A stretch of 64,000 nucleotides of DNA from Sordaria brevicollis. Its lineage: Eukaryota; Ascomycota; Sordariomycetes; Sordariales; Sordariaceae. This document shows positions 1 through 13,228 of this stretch, one piece after another. A program made the translations under genes and the position numbers. Each line of letters begins with the position of its first letter. Position 1 is the first letter of the stretch. A model generated the notes under the pieces. The model ran no database searches. It saw nothing but the letters and a program-made list of their open reading frames with translations, and had not been told where the DNA came from. The stretch lies in NCBI GenBank assembly GCA_033439795.1, contig JAUTDP010000001.1, forward strand, positions 2,790,001 through 2,854,000, written 5' to 3'.

Positions 1-410
1 TATAGATTTGTACCTCCCTTCCTTTGGAAGATTCGGAGCCTGAATTTGAGAAAAAGGATAAAAAAGGGAGGCTTTTCCCCCTTCGATCAAAAAAGGCAAG
101 AGGAAAATACTAGAGAGGATAAAAATTTTATTTTTCACTCAAAGAACCTTTTCTACGAAGTTGCTAAATAACCCCCTTAAAGATTTCTAAGAGAATTAAT
201 TAATAAATTTACTCCTATTTAAAAAAAATAATAAAAGTAAGATTCTATTTTACTCTTATTCTTTTTCTTATAGTAATAAAGTTAAAAGTTATTAACCTTA
301 TTTACGTTTTTTAAATAAAAATCTTAAATTAATTTAATCCTTCGTTATAAATTTATAATATAAGCTCTATTTCTTTTATAATATAGTTTTTAATTTAAAT
401 TAAGTTTAAT
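1..410 (+). repeat. E0 5' LTR (start outside window)
   Basis: This stretch aligns base by base, allowing C/T and G/A changes, with 51139-51536. Shared landmarks include the GAAGATTCGGAG segment, the run of Gs and Cs around GGAGGCTTTTCCCC, and TCAAAGAACC. The 3' part, which faces the element interior, is the more mutated copy. Comparison with the 3' LTR places the missing beginning roughly 40 bp outside the window. The end is near 405-412, just before the leader. Confidence 0.8.
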
Positions 411-1200
411 AATAAGGACGAAATGAATTTCAAACTTCTAGCTAAATTAATTAATACGGACGTAAGAGATTTTCGGCTAGGGCTTTTTATAAATGCGAAG
501 GCTATCCCCGCGGCTTTCGGGATATTATTTTAAATACCGATAATTAAATAACGAAGTATTAATCAATATTAATAGTAAAGGAATTTTTCGATAAATTTAT
601 AGGAAATTTTAATTTCGGATATATACGAATTTCTATTTCCCTAATATTACGAAATTTTAATTAATAGAAAATAAATTAAAGGATAAGAGAAAATATAGAA
701 GATTAAGAATTATAAGAAAATTGGAATAGTAGAAATAAGAGATTTAGAAAATAAAGATTTTATTAATAAATTTAAATAAGAATTATTATAAAAATACCGA
801 AGGGATTAAATTTATTCCTTATTATAAATTGTCCGTTTATTAAATATTTATATTTTATACGCAGAATTCGCTTTCCGGTTGGTTGAAATTATCATAAAAC
901 TCTTTTTTTTAATAATTCGAGGATTTTTTAATATTTCGAAGGAAATTTTAATTTTATTAAAAGAGGTAGGGATTATTAGCGAAAATATTATTAAATAGAT
1001 TTACTTTTTAAATAATTTGGAAATAAAGTTATTATAAAACTTTAGGAGTAGTAAAGATTTATTAATAGTATTATAGTATTTAAATCGAGAATTTATTAAT
1101 AAAGGGGCGTAAATTTATACCTCCTTTAAAAAGGATATAAATAATAATTAATATTCTAAATATATATATAATACCCCTCATCTCCTTTATTTATTATTTA
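411..1200 (+). other. E0 leader / untranslated region
   Basis: About 790 bp between the LTR end and the first recognisable gag frame. It is AT-rich and full of stops in all frames. A primer-binding site would be expected right after the LTR but no tRNA complement can be read after RIP. No protein motif was recognised. A short GC-richer spot around 480-520 is not interpretable. It is best read as the 5' untranslated leader, possibly with the first codons of gag. Confidence 0.45.
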
Positions 1201-2750
1201 TTACTTATAAATTTATATCGTTTATTATATTTAATCAAAATACTATTATTATATTTAAGGATATTCCCTTTATTTTTTCCTCTTTTTTATTAATTCTATT
1301 ATTTATCCTTTTTTATTCCTTTTTTACCGAGCGAATTCCTCTTATTAAAATAGCTTTCGATATTACTATTACTATTTTAATTAATAATATTATTCGTAAT
1401 ATTACCCCCCTTAATTTTTTTAATAGGAATAGGGTTATTAAATATTTTAAATTATTTAAAAAGAAGGTTAGGATTTATAAATTCGGTAATAATGAGTAAA
1501 AGATTTTTATTTAATTTTAATAATATAAGAGGGAGCTTAAGGATATTAATAAAAGTATTATTCGTAAATTTAAATTTCGGAAGATTTATATTTAATTTAA
1601 ATTTATAAAGCGGTTTAAAAGAGTTTATAAAGTTAAGGACTTTAAATAAATTAAACGTATAATTATTATTTTAAAATATTTTTATTTTAAATAGGTTTTT
1701 AATAATCGTAATATTATTATAAACGCTATTTTTATTTATACGGCTTTATTAACTTACTAAACCGCTATTAATTAATCCTTCGTTTATATTAATATTATTA
1801 AGCATTTTTACCGAAAATTTAATTTTAAAATTAAGCGGACTATAATTTCCTTCCTTAATAAATATAAGGAAGAATTCTATTATATAAATTAAATAAAATT
1901 CTTAATTAAATTAAACGGTTTAATTATTAAATAGTTTAATAACGTTGAATTTAATAATTATTTTAATAATAAGGAGGAAATTAATATTTACCGTCCTATA
2001 TATAAAGCGATTCGTTTTTCCGATAAAGAATTTATTTAAAATATTAATAAAAAGCCTATTAAGAAGTCTATCCTTAAATTTATTTCTAAAGCCGCCGAAA
2101 CTTTTATTATAATTAAAGAAAATTATATAGAGAAGTTAATTAAATTTTTCGAATAATTAATTATCGTTTATAAATCTTTAATAAATAATTGAATTATTAA
2201 TACCGCTATTTCGCTTCCTCTTATACTTTTTTAATTTTGGCTAATTTAAATTTACTATCCTTAAATTAATTCAGTTTAGACCTACCCTTATAATAAAAAT
2301 TATATTAATAATAGAGGAAGGAAGGAATTTTATCATTAAATGTATTACTATTATAGTAAAATAGGTTATTATTTATTTAATTATAGAGAGAAAGATAAGG
2401 ATGATTCTTATAATATTATATAGTAAATTGCCCTTAATAGGTAGAAATCCGTAAATATTATTATTTATATAAATAATATTATAAATACTTTTAATTTACT
2501 CCTTAATAAGATATATATTCGTATTATTAATTAAAGCGCTTTAAGAAAGGTAATCCGTTTATTACTTATTTTAAATTTAAATTATTTTAATTATAATAAT
2601 TTTAAAAAATAGGAGAGAAATATTTAGTAGAAGGGCGTCGCTATAAATCTTCGTTTTACCCTTTATTTTAAACTCCTTAGGGACCCTAATATAGCGAAAA
2701 AGTAGTAGGATGCGGTTTTTATTCGGAGGGTTAATATAAGGGTTATTAAT
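1200..2750 (+). pseudogene. gag: E0 gag remnant with zinc knuckle
   Basis: A plus-strand frame runs through this interval with frequent TAA/TAG stops at positions that fit former Gln/Trp codons. At 2340-2384 the frame reads MYYYYSKIGYYLFNY. This matches CX2CX4HX4C exactly if every tyrosine at a metal position was Cys or His before C-to-T or G-to-A change. That is the CCHC nucleic-acid-binding knuckle of a retroelement nucleocapsid. The sequence upstream is rich in Lys, Asn and Phe and would be the capsid part. The protein cannot be functional. Start and end are approximate. Confidence 0.65.
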
Positions 2751-4650
2751 TATATTTTTAGTAATATTTTCGATAAATTTTATAAACTTTTAATTAAATT
2801 TTATTAAGGGGCCGGTACTTTTAATTTATAAATTTAAATATTTATAGGTTTTAAAATTAAAAATATTATTAATTTTATTAAAGAATAAATTAATTCCCTT
2901 TTTAATATAATTATTATTATTATTAAAAAATTAAAGAGGTTTAGGATAAAAGAAATTACGCCCGGCTATATTACGACGCTTCCCTTTCTTTAACTTTTTA
3001 ATATTAAAATTAATAAATTTATATTTAAATAATTTAATTAAATTTTTAAGGATAAAAATTATATTAATAAAATAATATTTGTAATAATAATAACGCTTTC
3101 GATAAAAATAATAATTAAAAAGGCGCTTATAACCGAAAAGGACGGAGGTATTAATTAACTAATCCTCCGGGATATAATTTTTAAACTCCGAGAATAATAT
3201 TTTATAGCCGCTAAATTTATAAATATTAAAGTTACTATTATTATTAAAAATATTATTCGGGATAATTTAATTATTATTAAAATTATTTATAATTAAATTA
3301 AATAATTTTCTAATATATTTTATGTAAAGGACGGGATTCTTATGGTTTAATTTAAATATTATAGTAACGTTACCCTTAATAATAATTCTAAAATTAACCA
3401 CTTTATTCCTATTTAATAAGGAATTTAAACGTATTTTATTGTAATTATTAATCCGGCTTACGATCCTTTTATTAATTTTATAAAAGCTTCTTTTAAAGAT
3501 AAACTCTTTTTTTTATTCGATTAGTAAAATATTACTAATTAACGGAGGGATAAATCTCTTCTTACCCGAATTTTATTAACCTATAATATTTTAGCCCTAG
3601 TAATTAATTAAATAAAATAAATTAATAAATCCTTTTTTATTAGGAATAAAATTACGCGTTTAGTACCGTTATTAATCCTTTACGTTTCTATTAGTGTAAA
3701 AGGAAATAGGAAAATATTTACTTCATTAAATAATAATACTGAATATAATATTATTAATAAAATATTGGTTAATAATTTTAGGTTATAAAATATTTTTATT
3801 TAAATTATTAATATTAATAATAATAGCGGGAAGAAGGGTTTCCTTAAAAATATTTATAAAAAAGTATATTTATTTAATAAGGGAAAGGAGGTCTATTTTT
3901 TCGTTACCGAATAGCCTTTATTTAATTATAATATTATTTTAAATTTATTATTCTTTTATAATATTAATATTTATTTAATTTATAAAGATAGTAAAGTTTT
4001 CGCTATTATAACGATTAAAAGGGTAATAATCCGTATTACGTTAATTAGGATTTATAATTTAATAAAAGGGGTTTTTAAAAGTGGGTAGAGGGTTTAATTC
4101 CTTTATAATTATAGTAATAATAATAGAGAGAAAGGCGGTAATAAAAGAAAAAAGGGAAGAGAGGAAGGAACGGTAAAAGTAAATAAAGGAAGAGGAGAAA
4201 CGAATACCAAAGTAATTAAAAGAAGATAATAAATAAATCGCCCTTATATTAAATTCTACGGTTAAATAGGTTTTAGAATTATTATAGCGAAAAAGGGATA
4301 ATTTAAAGGAATTAAAAAATATATAGAAGGGTATAAATAATCCAGTACGGATTTTTAAATAATTTTTATAGTAGATGCGAAGGGGGGTAGTTGCATTGGT
4401 TTAAAAATTTAATTTAGAAGGGAGGTTTTTATTAGAGGAAGAGTTTAATTTTAAAAGAAAATTAGAAATAATATTTTAAATATATATTATATATAAGCGA
4501 ATAGTTTAAAAAGTTAATCCGGTTAATAATATAATTTTTAATAGTTTTAAATTTAAAAGGGATTTTAATTAGAAGGCGAAACGATTAAAAGTAATTAAAG
4601 GGTAAATTATTACCTTATTTAAAAATTTTGGTTTTAAATAAAATTAATAC
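2750..4650 (+). pseudogene. E0 gag-pol middle part, probable protease and linker
   Basis: The plus strand continues to read as a degraded frame between the zinc knuckle and reverse transcriptase. It includes a stretch at about 3600-4080 with the look of a compact domain and a Lys/Gly/Glu-rich stretch near 4100-4210. By position the retroviral-type aspartic protease should lie here, but no Asp-Ser/Thr-Gly active site could be read with confidence. Assignment is by synteny with Ty3/gypsy elements, not by motif. The whole gag-to-RT distance (over 3 kb) is long for this class, and an unrecognised insertion is possible. Confidence 0.4.
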
Positions 4651-5502
4651 GTTATTTTACGTTTTATAAAATTAATTAAAAAGTTTCGCTTTATTGAAGA
4701 ACGCTTTTAAATTATTTTAAAAATAATTTAAAATATTTTAAACAAAGCCGAAATCGAACTATTTACTTATATTTTTTATAATAGGGAGTAAATTCTTATA
4801 TAGGATTTTAATAAATATAGAAGATTTAACCCGGATATTATTCCCCTTTAATAGATCCGTATTATATTTTATTTTATTTAATAAATAAAATTTACTCCGA
4901 TATTTAAAGCCCTTTATAATTAAATATACAATTTATTAAAAAATAGAATATAGAAGGGGATTTTGGAAGAAAATTATATTATTTATTAAAATAATTAATT
5001 TTTAATTATTAAAAAGAATAGCGGCCTATATTTTATTAATAATACTTAATAAATTAATAGGGTAATTTTAAAAGATATTAATTTACTTTTAAATTGTAAA
5101 GAATTTAACGAAGCGTTCAAAAAGTATAAAATATTATATTTATTCGACCTTTTTTCCGGTTACGATTAAATTCCCTTCGATAAAATTAACCGCGACCTTA
5201 TTTTTTTTTAATACTTTTAAGCCTTTTTAAGATAATTATTCTACCTTAAGGAGGTATTAATTCGGTTATTCAATTTATAAAGGCGATAATTAAAATATTT
5301 TATAATTTAATTCTTAACGTTTATTAATTATATTTTAATAATATTTATATTAAAGGGTTTTAAATAATTTATAACGAAAAGTAAATCCGTTCGAAGGGGA
5401 TTAGGAAATATATTTTAGAATATTTTATAAATATCAATAAGGTTTTAATTAACGTTAAATTTACTAGAAATATTATTATAGTAATTAAATTAAAATAGTT
5501 AT
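4650..5502 (+). pseudogene. pol: E0 reverse transcriptase, 5' part
   Basis: Around 5139-5200 the frame reads FDLFSGYD*IPFDKINRDL, the Ty3/gypsy RT block with SGYxQI. Slightly downstream lies a degraded QGxTNS block. At about 5330-5360 the catalytic F/YxDD box is visible as YFNNIYIKG, with both Asp codons changed to Asn (GAY to AAY). The following segment matches the RIRRYVLEHI-like helix of fungal gypsy RTs. The frame is cut at 5502 by the 3' hairpin of a Helentron and resumes past 16932. Non-functional because of stops and loss of both catalytic aspartates. Confidence 0.8.
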
Positions 5503-5555
5503 CCCTTGGGCGGAGCCTTATGTGCCCAATGGAGTTAGTGAAACGCCCATCTCGT
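5503..5555 (-). repeat. Left Helentron 3' terminus: hairpin plus asymmetric TIR
   Basis: CCCTTGGGC (5503-5511) pairs with GCCCAATGG (5524-5532) around a 12-nt loop, giving a nine-pair stem with one mismatch. Immediately inside, at 5542-5554, is AACGCCCATCTCG, the inverted copy of the element's 5' end. In rolling-circle transposition the hairpin is thought to mark strand-transfer termination. This end retains CpA and TpG, unlike the interior. Confidence 0.8.
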
Positions 5556-6239
5556 ATTCCTACTTGTACGTAATAAAGAAGTTGTATTAAAGTTTTAATA
5601 CGTGATAGCTATATAAACCCGAAAACTATATTGCTAGGAGTGACTGCATTGTCGGAATCAACGTCTGAAGTTATTATTAGCTAGAATTATTAGATGAAAC
5701 GACGGAATAGTTAACCTTTATTTGTAATAAAATTGGTGACCGTTGTCGGTATAAGGCTAAACAATCTTCGTCCCAATTTAAGACCCGGTATTAAAGCGTT
5801 AGCGCTTAGGGGCGACGAAGTCGCGTTATTTTTCTTATTATCGTATAATATTATCGATAAAGCGGTCTAGTTCGTTATTATTTTCATCCTAAGGTAATTC
5901 GACAAAATTATCAATATTAAGGCCCTCTCTTCTATTATAAAATTATTCTATTAAGCGGTTTCTAATACCTATAGTAACGATAGCGAGGTTAATAATATTA
6001 TAGATAATATTAATAATAATAGTTTAATTTAGTTTAATTAAAATAGGATAGAATAAGGTTAATAGTAGATAAGAAGAAAAGAAATAAATAAAAAGGAAAA
6101 TAGGGATTAACGTACTTTATAAATACTATAGGATAATAATAATTAAGAAGGAATTATATTATTAGGAACGAACTACATTGCTAGGATATATTATATAAGG
6201 AAGGAGCAATATAAAAATCTTATTATTATATTTAATATT

Positions 6240-9200
6240 AAAATAATTCTCCTAAACGTTCTTTCTTCAATTTATTAATACCTTAATCTATTAATTTCTT
6301 AAACAATTCCTTTATTCCTTCTATACTCAATATATTGTACTCCCCCTTTCTATTTCTCAACCGAAGAAGACTACCCTTACCCTTATCTTTAAAAAGTCTA
6401 TTACGAAGCCTTCCCTTAATAATAGGACTAACTATACTATTTAATTTACCCCTACCTCCTCTATTAAGAACGCTACCGGCTCGGCTACTGGGTAGTCTAC
6501 CCCTTCCCTATAATTTACCGGGAGTATTACCGGTTTAGCTATTCGGCGGCCTTCTATATAATTTACCGCGTCCCGGGGGAAAGTCGTTACCGAAATTAAA
6601 ATCATTATTTGGTATATTACTAAATCCTAATCCGAATTATAATATTCTATTAATCGCTAGCGGGCTTCCTAGCTAACGGATATAATAGGGAAGTAATGGC
6701 TAATTAAGGACCAATTATTAATTATATTTTCTACCGGTATTAAAACCTTTATCCTTATATATTTTATTATCCTTTATACGTAAAGTATTAATTTCGAAAT
6801 TATTATCGAATATTAATCCTTATAATATTTTTATACGGGATACGGCTATATAAAAAAGCCTAAAAGTAAATTACTTCTTCGAAATATCGTATACGGCCTA
6901 ATCCAATATTTATCCTTAGGATTTATATATTGTAATAGTATATATAATAATTAAAGGGAATTAAATTTTAGAACAACCCCTTCGACCTCGCTAAAACTCC
7001 CGTTTAACTTAAAATATAAGTACGATATAAAGACCAAATTTACTATCGAAATTATCCGGGTTATCTTTAAAGTAAAGCGGACCTCGATAATTAAGGAAAT
7101 CGATTATAATTATAAAGGGGGGGTTTAAAATAGTAGTATAAATATTATAATATCGGTCTATATCCTAAATAATATTAACGATAATATTAATCGATTTATT
7201 AATAAGATTAGCCTTAGTCTAGAAATTTTCTATAAGCATAACCTTATTACTAATAACGAGGAATAAGTAATCGTATAAATTACTAATATTAATATAATCC
7301 AAATTTATATTAAAAGGAGGGTCGTTTATAAATACGATTTTAAAGGCTAATTAATTAAAGGTAGTAAGATAAACCAAATTATATTTATTAATTTATTTAT
7401 TAATAAGGTAAATACGCAATATATCTTCGAAATTAAGTTATTCTAAAATAGGCAATATTCCTTTATATCGAAAAGTTAATATTCGCTAATAATATATAGT
7501 AGGGATATTATTACGTAACCTATTTAACGCTATACGGAAGTCGGCTTAATTATTACCCTATTAACGGATAATTACCTTAAATTTAATATTCCAATTAAAA
7601 TTATCGTAATATATATAGTTATAACGTTATATTGTATTTAATTTACCCTTCTTCCGTTTATAATATTACTTTTCAATTTCGTTAGAAAGAAAACCGTCGG
7701 CATTATTATTAATAACTTCGAATTAAATATTTAAATTAAATTTATTACGAAATTTAACGGGCTTTTAATAAAATAAGTATTTCTAATTAATAAGAGGGAA
7801 TTAATAAAAATCACTAAATAGAAGGATATTAGCGCTACCGAATCTCGTACCCTAATTTTTTAAAAATATTTAACGCAATTATTTATCGATAAAATATAAT
7901 ATCCGCAACCCTAATATAAACTTTTCGTCGATAATAAAGTATTTATAATTTCGAAATTAATATTAAATATTAAACAATTTAAAACTATTAAATTAATCCA
8001 AAATGCTAATATTATATAAAAGTTTAAATAATAAATAGATAGTAAATCTATTAATATTATTAGTAATAATATTAATAAATATATATCGAATAACGGGAAG
8101 GTCCGGCTTATAATTATTACTAGGTTTACGAACCTTATAAGCTATAGCCACTAGCCGATAATATAACTAATTAATTAAGAAAGACTTACCAATACTACTT
8201 CTTCTATCGATTTATATAAAAAACTATTCTAAATTCTAGCTATTAAAAATAATTCGATAATAATTAATGAATATATTAAAGATTATACGTTATTCGGTAT
8301 TAAATTAATTATATTACGGTTCGATATAAATAGTATCAATATCGAAAGGTCCCCTACGAAATTTCTAATACTCTTACTCAAAACCGAAAAAGCCTTAAAA
8401 TTTAATATAATACTACTACTAATCAAAAACATCAATAAATCGATTACCTAAAATATTCCTAAGACTATCTTCTTCTTCTTTACGGATATAATTAAGTCTT
8501 TCCTTAATAGTATCCTCTTAACCAAACTCATTTACTTCCTCTAATTAATTAAGAAGCTCGAAATCTTCTTTAAGAATAAAAATTAATAAAATACCGTAAT
8601 AATTATTAAAATATTAATAAAATAATTAATAAGTATTAAATACTTCCTTATATATATTATATTAAATACTATCGACGGTAAATAAATCGTTAGGACGGCG
8701 GTAAAGGTAATAAAATATAAATTTAATACGGGTCTAATTTCTACGTTAGTAGGCATCGTCGGTTTTATATACTAGGAAATAATTAATAATTCTATATTTA
8801 GCGCAATCGGTAAGGGGTTTAGGCTATACTATTTAAATATTAAACGTAATATAGAATTAAAAATATAAAATATTAATATATTTATCTTTACGAGCCTAAT
8901 ATTTTTAATATAATAAACGACCTTAAACGATTCGATTATTAATACTAATATAAACTCTAATAATAACTTTATTTTTATTTCTATCGGCTTCAACGGCATT
9001 AACGGCTTTAATAGCTATATTTTACCTTCTCCTTTCAATATCAAATAAATTAATTTTAAGATTAATAATAATAATACCCCGATAATTATAATAACGATAA
9101 TTAATAATAATAATAATTCGAATACTCTTTTAAAGAGGAAGGTTAAGAAGAATATATATAACCTTTTAAATTAACCAATCACGCTTACCGACGAATTTAT

Positions 9201-10900
9201 TTATAAATTTTGCCGTAAATTATTTAATAAATTGATAAATATTATTAAAAAGTAGTATAAAATCGGTAACGATCTTATCGAAAATCTTTAATTTTATTTC
9301 TACTTTTAAAACGTATTTAATAACGTAATTTAATATAACGTTTATAAAAGAGTATAATTGTATATCCGTATTAACTATTTATCTTAATATAATATTAATA
9401 ATAAATTAATTCAATTAAATATTATTACGTTTTCCGTTAAAGAGTTAGAAATTAAGGTTAATACGGGTAATAAATAAAAGGTCGTTATAGAGCCTCCTTA
9501 AAAAATAGAATCGACATTTTTTCTACTCAATTTTATTAAATATAATAGTACCTTCGAAAACTTAATAGCGAATTCGAAAATAATATATATTATTATATTT
9601 ATATTTCTAAAAGCGGTTAATTATATTAGAAAACTCTTAAAAGGTAAGATTAATCTCTTTATATAATCGATTCAAAATATTAAACCGGTTAATATAATAC
9701 TATATAACGGATTCGGGGATATTAACCGAATAGGCCGGAATAAGAAGTAAATCGGGGCCGAAAACCGAAGGTAAAAGTAGACCGAATACCGGAAAGAAAG
9801 CCGGGTTTAAAGTTTCCTAATTATTAAACGGGGGAGGAGGATTCTCCAAATTAATAATATTTTAATTCCCTGGGGGAAGATAAATATTTTAATTTTCGGC
9901 CTAAAACGGAACGTTTTAAACTTCAATATTTTTATTTTCGACCTAAACTTAAAAATTTTCGGCTTAAAATAGAGTATTTTCGGCCTAAGCTTAAAGATTT
10001 TCGGCCTGAATATCCGGATTTTCGGCCTAAATTCTAATATTATTATTTCCGCTATTATTATTTTCAGCATTCCGAAATTAATAACGAAATTAGGGTAATA
10101 AACCTTTTAAATCGTTATTAAAATAAATTTCCGGTATTTATTCGATTTAATAAAAAGTTGGATTATATATAATAATATAATAACCCTATAATTTAATAAA
10201 TAATCTTCGAATTTCCAAATCTATTAAATTAGGAATATTAATTTTATTAATATAATAAATACTATAAATATAATTAATACTATAGGCCTAAAATTTAAAA
10301 CGCTATTAATAATTATCGAATTAAAACTTTAAGATAAAATAATATTCCTTAAATAATTCGAAGCGCTTCTAAAAATAATAAATTATAATATAGGGGTTAT
10401 TAAGAATATTTTCCCTTAATATATATTCCTATTAATTATCTATTAATTTTAATTATTGGTTATAATATAGTATTAGCTTAGCTAAATTGCGCTAATAATT
10501 ATCGGCCGTACTAAACGTTATAAATATTATTAATATACTTAAAAAATTAATATATATTAATAGGTTTCTAAATTTTTATATTTAATATAGCCGGGTATTA
10601 GGGAGTATTTTAATATATTATATAATCGAATTGAATAGTTTAACGGATTCCTTACTTCTTTTATAAAAATATTCCTAAAAAAGGTTTATATTAATAAATA
10701 CTACAAAATTAAAACTAAGGAAATTAATATAGTAAATACTTTTCGAATATATCATACCTCGTATTTATAAATTAAATACAATATAATAAAAACGTTTATA
10801 TCGAATAAAATAACTATTATACTATTTTATATAATACCGAATCTACTCGAAAAATATAACTTTACGCGGGCGAAGGTTAAGAAATTCCCCTTTACTATAA
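6240..10900 (-). pseudogene. Left Helentron Rep-helicase (RepHel) remnant
   Basis: This is the minus-strand counterpart of the better-preserved frame at 42000-46510. The C-terminal basic tail, rich in RGRG/GRL, is encoded at about 6340-6590. The Pif1-type Walker A, readable as RRSSIGKS on the minus strand, lies near 8175-8210. The heptad repeat array is at about 9885-10045. The Helitron_like_N/HUH part lies further upstream. Such proteins nick and unwind the element for rolling-circle transposition in the nucleus. RIP has placed many stops along the frame. The open frame visible on the plus strand at 6335-6538 is antisense to the basic tail. Confidence 0.72.
9885..10045 (-). repeat. In-frame 21-bp minisatellite in left RepHel
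   Basis: A tandem 21-bp unit, plus-strand consensus near ATTTTCGGCCTAAAxTTxAAA, recurs about six to eight times. On the minus strand it encodes heptads such as FRPKIFK and FRPKIRI. It gives the open stretch at 9807-10070, which is spared stops because the unit lacks Gln and Trp codons. The right Helentron has the equivalent array at 42930-43075. Confidence 0.75.
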
Positions 10901-13195
10901 AAAAATAATATTAAGAATATTAACGAAAAGATTAATTAATTACGTCGAAATTCGTTAATAAATTAATTATAAAAGGGGCTTTATTAAATATAAAAGGGAA
11001 AACGTAAAGGGGGGCTATTAATAAAATTTTTAACGGCCGGAGCCGGAGCCGGGGTTAATAATAATAGCGGTAGCGGTCTAAAAACGGGGCCTTCGGCAAA
11101 AAATTATACGGGAAGTTAGGCCGGTTATAATAATTAATTAATTAATATATTACTAATTTAAACGGGAGTAAAATTAGGATTTAATATTAAGTTATTTCGA
11201 AATTAAATTCGTAATTACTCTATATTATCGAAAATACTACCTATAAGGTTAAATATAATATAGATATTAAATTAATTAACCTCAATTATAATTTTATTAA
11301 ATCGTTATTAATCTTCAAAGTCCAATTCTTTAATATTAATATCGTTAATATCGATAATAGTAATTTAATTAAAAATATTACCGTTTTTTAATAAGGCGGC
11401 AAACTTAATTAAATTAATTTCGATATAAATATAATCGGGATAATTATTTTTCAAAAATATTAACTATCGTTCGATTTTTCGATAATTAATTTTAAAATCT
11501 TAATGAATATAATTGACGATATAAGGCTAATTACGAACGTTACGAACTTTTATTAAAATAATATTAATTTTTTAAAGGATATAAGGGAATTAACGATAAA
11601 TATAATTAATATTTCGAAAGGAGTTAATACAATAATTGTAATATTTCCGTTATTTATTACTAAAGGTATAAATATTTAAGTAATCGAATTAGTAAAATTG
11701 AATATTAATAATAAAAATAGCAAAGTAATTTATTAATATAAATATAAATATAAAAAATTAATATTTCCTCTATAAGTTCAAAAGTAAGAAAATTGTATAC
11801 CGGATTATAAATATAGAATATACTAAAATCCATATTATTCTTAAAACTATATAAGAACGGTTCGTTAAGTTCTATAACGGCGTTAATATATAAATAACGT
11901 TTATAAATACTTTATATATTAATATTAATATTAAATTATTTTTCTTAATAATAATTGTATTTAATTATAATAACTAAATCTATAATTCGATGAAAATTAA
12001 AGTTGAATTAATAATCCAAATTAAGAATAGCCTTAATATTTATATCCCCGTTAAAAATTAAATTACAGTCGAATTAAACTCTTAAGAGACTAAGAAATTG
12101 TAGATTGGGGGATTTATTACGTAATAATTGTACTTAACGGGGCCTTAAGCTAGGAAATCGACCTCTACGTAGTATTTAAAAGGGGCTAAATAAATTATCG
12201 GAATTAAAGGTACCCGTATTATAAATAAAATCGTTAATATCGAATATCGAATTAAAATTATTAAAAATATTCTTTATTCGGGGAAATCGAACTAAATTAT
12301 TAAAGAAATTATTATTATTATACTAATCTTCGTTTTATCGAGCAATATTATAAAGATTAACCTCTTCCTAATAGGATTAATAATAATTACGCTCGATATT
12401 ATTACAATCGAAAAATTACCCGCGGGGGAATTAACGTTTATAATAAATATAAATTTTAAATTCGTTTCGAATATTATAATAAAGGTTATTATAAATATAA
12501 ATAATATAGAAATTTATAATAAAATTTCAATTAATTAATTTTTTAGGTTAATAATAACTTAAATAAATAAAATAAAGATCTTTATTATTTCTAATATTAT
12601 CGATAATAATTATTTAATCGTCTTTTCGAAAAGGAAGGGCATTTAAACTATAATTAGGGGGTTTCCTATAATATTAATAAATATTATATTCTATATAGAA
12701 TTTAGGATCGGTAAAATCTATACGTAACCACTTTCGACGATAATCGCAATATATCCTAATTAAATTCCTATAATTATTATAATTATCGAATTCTTAATAA
12801 TTACCGTTATTAATAAACTCCAAACGCAGCTACTCTTGGCGATAATTGCGGTATTCCTTAATTTAATATTAAATATTGGTATATAGGAAGGAAATATAAA
12901 TAATATAAATTATACGATTATTTAGGGTATTCAGTAACCGGTCGTTAAAGTAGTAAAAAAGGTTATAAATATCGTATCGAAATGATTAAGCTTAAAGTTA
13001 AAAAAGTAAAGAATTTATAACGGTTTTTTAAAAATTAAAATATTATCGAATAATTAAAGTAATTATAAATAGCGTTAATAATATTAATTCGCCTCTCCTC
13101 TTCCGTTACTAATAATTACATCGAATTTCCAATTACTAAACGCGTGCCTTAATAATCTCTTCGTCATCCTATAAAAAAAATAATTAATATAAAGT

Positions 13196-13228
<33 letters not shown>

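Noticed and set aside
6335..6538. Leu/Pro-rich 67-codon protein on the plus strand
   Set aside because: It is antisense to the basic C-terminal tail of the minus-strand RepHel.
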